Part shown: piece after piece, positions 60,334 to 64,000 of the stretch | Position numbering within the stretch: the stretch's first letter is position 1 | Layout of the letters: the number at the start of each line of letters is the position of its first letter | Assembly (NCBI GenBank): GCA_910585075.1 | Contig: CAJUED010000010.1 | Span: forward strand, 2,633-66,632 | Direction of reading: 5' to 3' | DNA from: an uncultured Lachnospiraceae bacterium | GTDB taxonomy: Bacteria; Bacillota; Clostridia; Lachnospirales; Lachnospiraceae | Length of the DNA: 64,000 nt | Made by a program: the position numbers and the translations under genes | Notes under the pieces: model-generated | Told to the model about the DNA's origin: nothing | The model's input: only the letters and a program-made list of their open reading frames with translations | The model's database searches: none

Positions 60334-61395
60334 ATGACAAGAGAAAACACCAGAGTGGTTCAAATTGGCGACAGGGTGATAGGAGGCGGAAACCCCATTC
60401 TGATACAGTCCATGACAAATACCAGAACGGAGGATGTGGCGGCTACGGTGGAGCAGATTCACAGGCTGGAGGCGGCGGGCTGTGAGATTATCAGGTGCAC
60501 TGTGCCCACTAAGGAGGCGGCGCAGGCGATTGGGGAGATTAAGAAGCAGATTTCCATTCCCCTTGTGGCGGATATTCATTTTGATTATAAGATGGCGATT
60601 GCGGCCATGGAAAATGGCGCGGACAAAATCAGGATTAACCCGGGAAACATTGGCGGGAAGGATAAGGTTGCCAGCGTGGTGGCGGTTGCCAGGGAGAGGA
60701 ATATACCAATCCGGGTAGGGGTAAACAGCGGCTCTCTTGAAAAGGAGCTGGTGGAAAAGTACCATGGCGTTACCGCCGAAGGAATTGTGGAGAGCGCTCT
60801 TGACAAGGTACATATGATTGAAGACATAGGCTATGAAAACATGGTAATCAGCATCAAATCCTCTGACGTTATGATGTGTGTAAGGGCCCATGAGATTTTG
60901 GCGCAGAAGACGGATTATCCGTTGCATGTGGGAATTACCGAGTCAGGAACGATTATCAGCGGCAATATCAAGTCTTCCATTGGGCTTGGTTTAATCCTGC
61001 ATCAGGGAATCGGGGACACCATCAGGGTTTCTCTTACAGGAGATCCGGTGGAGGAAATTAAGTCCGCAAAGCTGATTTTAAGGACTCTGGGTCTTCGAAA
61101 GGGCGGGATAGAAGTGGTTTCCTGCCCCACCTGCGGAAGGACAAAGATTGATTTGATAGGGCTTGCCAATCAGGTTGAGAGTATGGCGGCCGAGTTCCCG
61201 CTGGACATTAAGGTGGCCGTGATGGGCTGCGCGGTAAACGGTCCCGGAGAGGCAAAGGAAGCGGACATCGGAATTGCAGGGGGAATTGGGGAAGGCCTTT
61301 TGATTAAAAAGGGAGAGATTATAAAGAAAGTACCTGAACAGCAGCTGCTTTCCGTGCTCAGGGAGGAGCTTGCGCACTGGGGACAGGAGAGATAG
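60334..61395 (+). CDS. ispG: 4-hydroxy-3-methylbut-2-enyl diphosphate synthase IspG
   Basis: 353 residues. NPILIQSMTNTRTEDVAATV, the TIM-barrel motifs (VADIHFDYKMAIAAMENGAD, KIRINPGNIGGK) and the iron-sulfur cysteines SCPTCGRT and GCAVNGPGEAKEADIGIAGG are all present. It is the penultimate enzyme of the MEP pathway. AAGAAGGAGGAAC precedes ATG. In B. subtilis proS lies here between rasP and polC; the replacement by ispG is common in clostridia. Confidence 0.97.
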   Translation: MTRENTRVVQIGDRVIGGGNPILIQSMTNTRTEDVAATVEQIHRLEAAGCEIIRCTVPTKEAAQAIGEIKKQISIPLVADIHFDYKMAIAAMENGADKIRINPGNIGGKDKVASVVAVARERNIPIRVGVNSGSLEKELVEKYHGVTAEGIVESALDKVHMIEDIGYENMVISIKSSDVMMCVRAHEILAQKTDYPLHVGITESGTIISGNIKSSIGLGLILHQGIGDTIRVSLTGDPVEEIKSAKLILRTLGLRKGGIEVVSCPTCGRTKIDLIGLANQVESMAAEFPLDIKVAVMGCAVNGPGEAKEADIGIAGGIGEGLLIKKGEIIKKVPEQQLLSVLREELAHWGQER

Positions 61396-61433
61396 GGGTT
61401 TTACCTGAAGCATAGAAGCAAACTTTCATACTG

Positions 61434-61490
61434 AATTTGTGGGTCAGATGTGTGCGCAGACGCGTTTGTTTGACTCATGTGTAACAAATT
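61434..61490 (+). other. Stem-loop region upstream of polC
   Basis: AATTTGT (61434-61440) pairs with ACAAATT (61484-61490); next to it GGGTCA (61441-61446) and TGACTC (61471-61476) match at five of six. No T run. Possibly a leader structure between ispG and polC. Confidence 0.4.
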
Positions 61491-61523
61491 TGTACTAAGT
61501 AAAAATAAAGGTAAGGTTAAAGA

Positions 61524-64000
61524 ATGGCAAAGCAGTTTTTTGAAGTGTTTCCTAAATTGAATCTTGAGCAAAAAGTGCAGGATTTGTTTGAGCAGGTCAG
61601 GGTGGAAAAGGTTTCCGCCACGAAAAGCAGGGACTTTATCCGGGTTACAATCATCAGCGACTATCTGATTGATAAGGAAACGATTTTTAAGGTGGAATCC
61701 GAAATCAAAAAACAATTCTTTGCCATTCACAATGTGGTGGTTAAGCTGTACGAGCGGTTTCATTTGTCGGAGCAGTACACGCCCCAAAAGCTGCTTGACG
61801 CTTACAGAGATAGCATTTTGGTTGAGCTTAAGGCTTACAGTCCTATTGAATATAATTTGTTTAAAGGAGCGGATATTGCCTTTACAGGGGATAAGGAGCT
61901 TAAGCTGGTGATTGAAGATACGATACCTGCCAGAAGCAGGTCGGCGGAGCTGTCAAGGATTCTTGAGAAAATCTTTAACGAGCGTTGCGGCTTTGGTATT
62001 GCCTGCGAGGTGGAGTATAAGGAAAAGAAGTCGGGAAAACATCAGCAGGAGGATGATTTGAAAATTGCCCGTCAGGTGGCGGAGATTACGGCCAGAGCCA
62101 TGGGAGGCCATGGCGGCGGAATAGGTGATGCCGCGGTGGAGGCTATGGAGGGGAGCAGTTTCCAGAGTTCGGCCCAGGGCGCATTACAGGGTGCACTATC
62201 ATCAGGAAATGAATCTTTGAAAGCCCAGGGCGCCAAGGGGCAAAAGAGCGGTGAAACAAGGGTACAGAGAGGAAATGGAGCGGCCTTTGAAGGTGCATCC
62301 GCCGGAGCAAAGAAAGGCGCCGGGGCAGGCAGTGTGTCAGACTTTGGCAGCAGAGAAAAAGGAGGCCTGCGCAAAGGCGACTTTAAGGGCGGCAGGGGTG
62401 ATTTCAGGCGGGCTCTTAAGAGAAGCGATAATCCGGATGTGCTATACGGGAGGGATTTTGAGGAAGAAGCCATGCCTATAGAGGATATCGCGGGCGAGAT
62501 GGGCGAGGTGGTGATTCGCGGAAAAATCATCCGGTTTGACACCAGAGAAATCAAAAACGAAAGAACCATATTCATGTTTGACGTGACAGACTTTACGGAT
62601 ACCATGACCATCAAGCTGTTTGTACATAACGACCAGGTGGATGAAATGAAGCAGGGGATTAAGCCCGGGGCTTTTGTAAAGCTTAAGGGTTTAACTTCCA
62701 TTGACCGGTTTGACAATGAGCTTACAATCGGCTCCCTTGCAGGAATTAAAAAAATACCGGACTTTACGGTCTCGCGAAATGACAACAGTGCCCGCAAGAG
62801 GGTGGAGCTCCACTGCCATACGAAAATGAGCGATATGGATGGAGTATCCGAGGCCAAGGATATTGTGAAACGGGCCTATAAATGGGGGCATCCAGCTATT
62901 GCTATTACGGATCATGGGGTAGTACAGTCCTTCCCGGACGCCAATCACGTGTGGGAGGACCTTTGGAAGGCGGAAAAGGCAAAATGTAAGGAAGCGGGAG
63001 AAGGGGCGCCGGATAAGCAGGATTTCTTTAAGATTATCTATGGCATGGAAGCTTATCTGGTGGATGACCTTCAGGAGATCGTGACAGGGGAGCATGGGCA
63101 GGATTTTAGTGCAGACTTTGTGGTTTTTGACATAGAGACTACAGGGTTTTCGCCTGTGAACAATCGTATCATCGAGATCGGGGCGGTGAAGGTCAGGAAG
63201 GGGGAAATCACAGACAAATTTTCCACTTTTGTAAATCCGGACGTGCCTATTCCCTTTGAGATAGAAAAGCTCACCGGCATCAACGACAGCATGGTAATGG
63301 ATGCGCCGTTCATTGAACAGGTGCTTCCGGAATTTTTGGATTTTTGCGGGGATGCGGTATTGGTTGCCCACAATGCAAACTTTGATATGAGCTTTATCAA
63401 GGAAAATGCCCTGCGTCAGAAGATAAGCCGGGAGTTTTCCTATGTGGATACGGTGGGAATTGCCAGAATTCTCCTGCCCCATCAGGGAAAGCATACTCTG
63501 GATGCGGTGGCGAAGACCATGGGGGTGTCTCTGGAAAATCACCACCGGGCGGTAGACGATGCCCAGGCAACCGCTGAAATTTTTGTAAAATTTATTCCTA
63601 TGTTAAAGGAGACGGGGGCTGATACCCTTGCCAAAGTAAATGCCCTGGGGGATGCCAGTCCTGAAATTATCAAAAGGCTCCCTTCCTATCATGCGATCAT
63701 ACTGGCGGAAAATAATATTGGCAGGGAAAATCTCTATGCTCTTGTATCGGCTTCCCATCTGACCTATTACAGCAAGCGGCCCAGAGTGCCAAAAAGTCTT
63801 CTTATGAAACACAGGGAAGGGTTGATTTTGGGAAGCGCCTGCGAGGCCGGGGAGTTGTACCGCGCTTTGCTGGAAGGAAAACCGGAAACGGAGATTGCCC
63901 GGCTGGTGAATTTTTATGATTATCTGGAAATACAGCCTCTTGGCAACAATAAATTTATGATTGATTCCGAGCGGATATCTGCCATAAACAGCATGGAAGA
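61524..64000 (+). CDS. polC: DNA polymerase III alpha subunit PolC (5' part)
   Basis: The frame is open from ATG 61524 to the right edge (825 codons). N-terminal domain (MAKQFFEVFPKLNLEQKVQD), OB-fold (VVIRGKIIRFDTREIKNERT), PHP domain start (RVELHCHTKMSDMDGVSEAK, AIAITDHGVVQSF), the embedded 3'-5' proofreading exonuclease (VVFDIETTGFSPVNNRIIEI, LVAHNANFDMSF, HHRAVDDAQATAEIF) and the beginning of the second PHP part are visible; the polymerase core is outside. Residues 186-300 form a Gly/Ser/Lys-rich low-complexity spacer before the OB-fold, longer than in Bacillus PolC. It is the replicative polymerase of low-GC Gram-positives. AAGGTTAAAG precedes the start. Confidence 0.97.
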   Translation, partial: MAKQFFEVFPKLNLEQKVQDLFEQVRVEKVSATKSRDFIRVTIISDYLIDKETIFKVESEIKKQFFAIHNVVVKLYERFHLSEQYTPQKLLDAYRDSILVELKAYSPIEYNLFKGADIAFTGDKELKLVIEDTIPARSRSAELSRILEKIFNERCGFGIACEVEYKEKKSGKHQQEDDLKIARQVAEITARAMGGHGGGIGDAAVEAMEGSSFQSSAQGALQGALSSGNESLKAQGAKGQKSGETRVQRGNGAAFEGASAGAKKGAGAGSVSDFGSREKGGLRKGDFKGGRGDFRRALKRSDNPDVLYGRDFEEEAMPIEDIAGEMGEVVIRGKIIRFDTREIKNERTIFMFDVTDFTDTMTIKLFVHNDQVDEMKQGIKPGAFVKLKGLTSIDRFDNELTIGSLAGIKKIPDFTVSRNDNSARKRVELHCHTKMSDMDGVSEAKDIVKRAYKWGHPAIAITDHGVVQSFPDANHVWEDLWKAEKAKCKEAGEGAPDKQDFFKIIYGMEAYLVDDLQEIVTGEHGQDFSADFVVFDIETTGFSPVNNRIIEIGAVKVRKGEITDKFSTFVNPDVPIPFEIEKLTGINDSMVMDAPFIEQVLPEFLDFCGDAVLVAHNANFDMSFIKENALRQKISREFSYVDTVGIARILLPHQGKHTLDAVAKTMGVSLENHHRAVDDAQATAEIFVKFIPMLKETGADTLAKVNALGDASPEIIKRLPSYHAIILAENNIGRENLYALVSASHLTYYSKRPRVPKSLLMKHREGLILGSACEAGELYRALLEGKPETEIARLVNFYDYLEIQPLGNNKFMIDSERISAINSME

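Noticed and set aside
60199..60927. Minus-strand open frame of about 242 residues opposite ispG
   Set aside because: Antisense of ispG and of the end of the PIN gene; no ribosome site or recognizable domain.
62072..63545. Two long minus-strand open frames (about 261 and 284 residues) opposite polC
   Set aside because: They lie fully within the polC coding sequence, have no ribosome sites, and their composition is that of antisense to a codon-biased gene.

Overview
The window is one continuous piece of a spore-forming, flagellated, low-to-mid GC Firmicute, most likely a member of the Lachnospiraceae (Clostridium cluster XIVa). The evidence is a sporulation sigma factor K, a Bacillus/Clostridium-type fla/che operon with FliY, CheC, CheD and FlhF/FlhG, PolC with an internal proofreading exonuclease, CodY, frequent TTG and GTG starts with strong AAGGAGG ribosome sites, and small proteins typical of that family. 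I cannot name a species. No tRNA, rRNA, insertion sequence, prophage or CRISPR array is visible.

Layout. 1-1697: end of hemW and complete sigK. 1723-2440: two small genes on the minus strand (aspartic protease-like and hypothetical). 2818-9287: comM, dprA, a small conserved gene, topA and codY. 9374-43565: one giant fla/che operon of 34 genes on the plus strand: flgB flgC fliE fliF fliG fliH fliI fliJ, a MotE-like gene, fliK flgD, a TIGR02530-type gene, flgE flbD motA motB fliL fliM fliY cheY fliO fliP fliQ fliR flhB flhA flhF flhG, a PilZ gene, cheB cheA cheW cheC cheD, a small membrane gene, fliA and three tail genes including a SwrB-like one. 43774-46708: an SCP2-domain gene facing a ClC-type channel gene and asnA. 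46981-56585: rpsB, tsf, a polysaccharide deacetylase, a bactofilin, pyrH, frr, uppS, cdsA, dxr and rseP (translation, CTP/phosphatidate, isoprenoid and envelope functions). 57101-60252: PP2C phosphatase, membrane serine/threonine kinase and a VapBC-like toxin-antitoxin pair. 60334-64000: ispG and the first part of polC.

The gene order from dprA to polC is that of Bacillus subtilis (dprA-topA-...-codY-flgB-...-sigD-swrB-rpsB-tsf-pyrH-frr-uppS-cdsA-dxr-rseP-...-polC), with a few cassettes added or missing. Against that conserved frame the added modules stand out: motAB, PilZ, ClC/asnA, deacetylase/bactofilin, kinase/phosphatase and toxin/antitoxin.

The most unusual content lies between the genes. 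(1) A 36-37 bp repeat occurs as tandem arrays (44171-44279, 57799-58010) and as scattered single or paired copies. (2) A palindrome beginning TAACAGTTCAG and ending CTGAACTRTTA sits right at the 3' ends of several genes. (3) Near-identical leaders precede both dxr and rseP; compensatory base changes support a 10-bp stem whose 13-nt loop can pair with a 9-nt segment next to the ribosome site. (4) A MITE-like 119-bp inverted repeat separates flhB from flhA. (5) A structured leader precedes rpsB. Protein-level oddities include a receiver-less CheB, a methionine-rich linker in FliY, a FlgD whose C-terminal half looks like a surface-protein repeat, and a SigK with no room for a pro-sequence.
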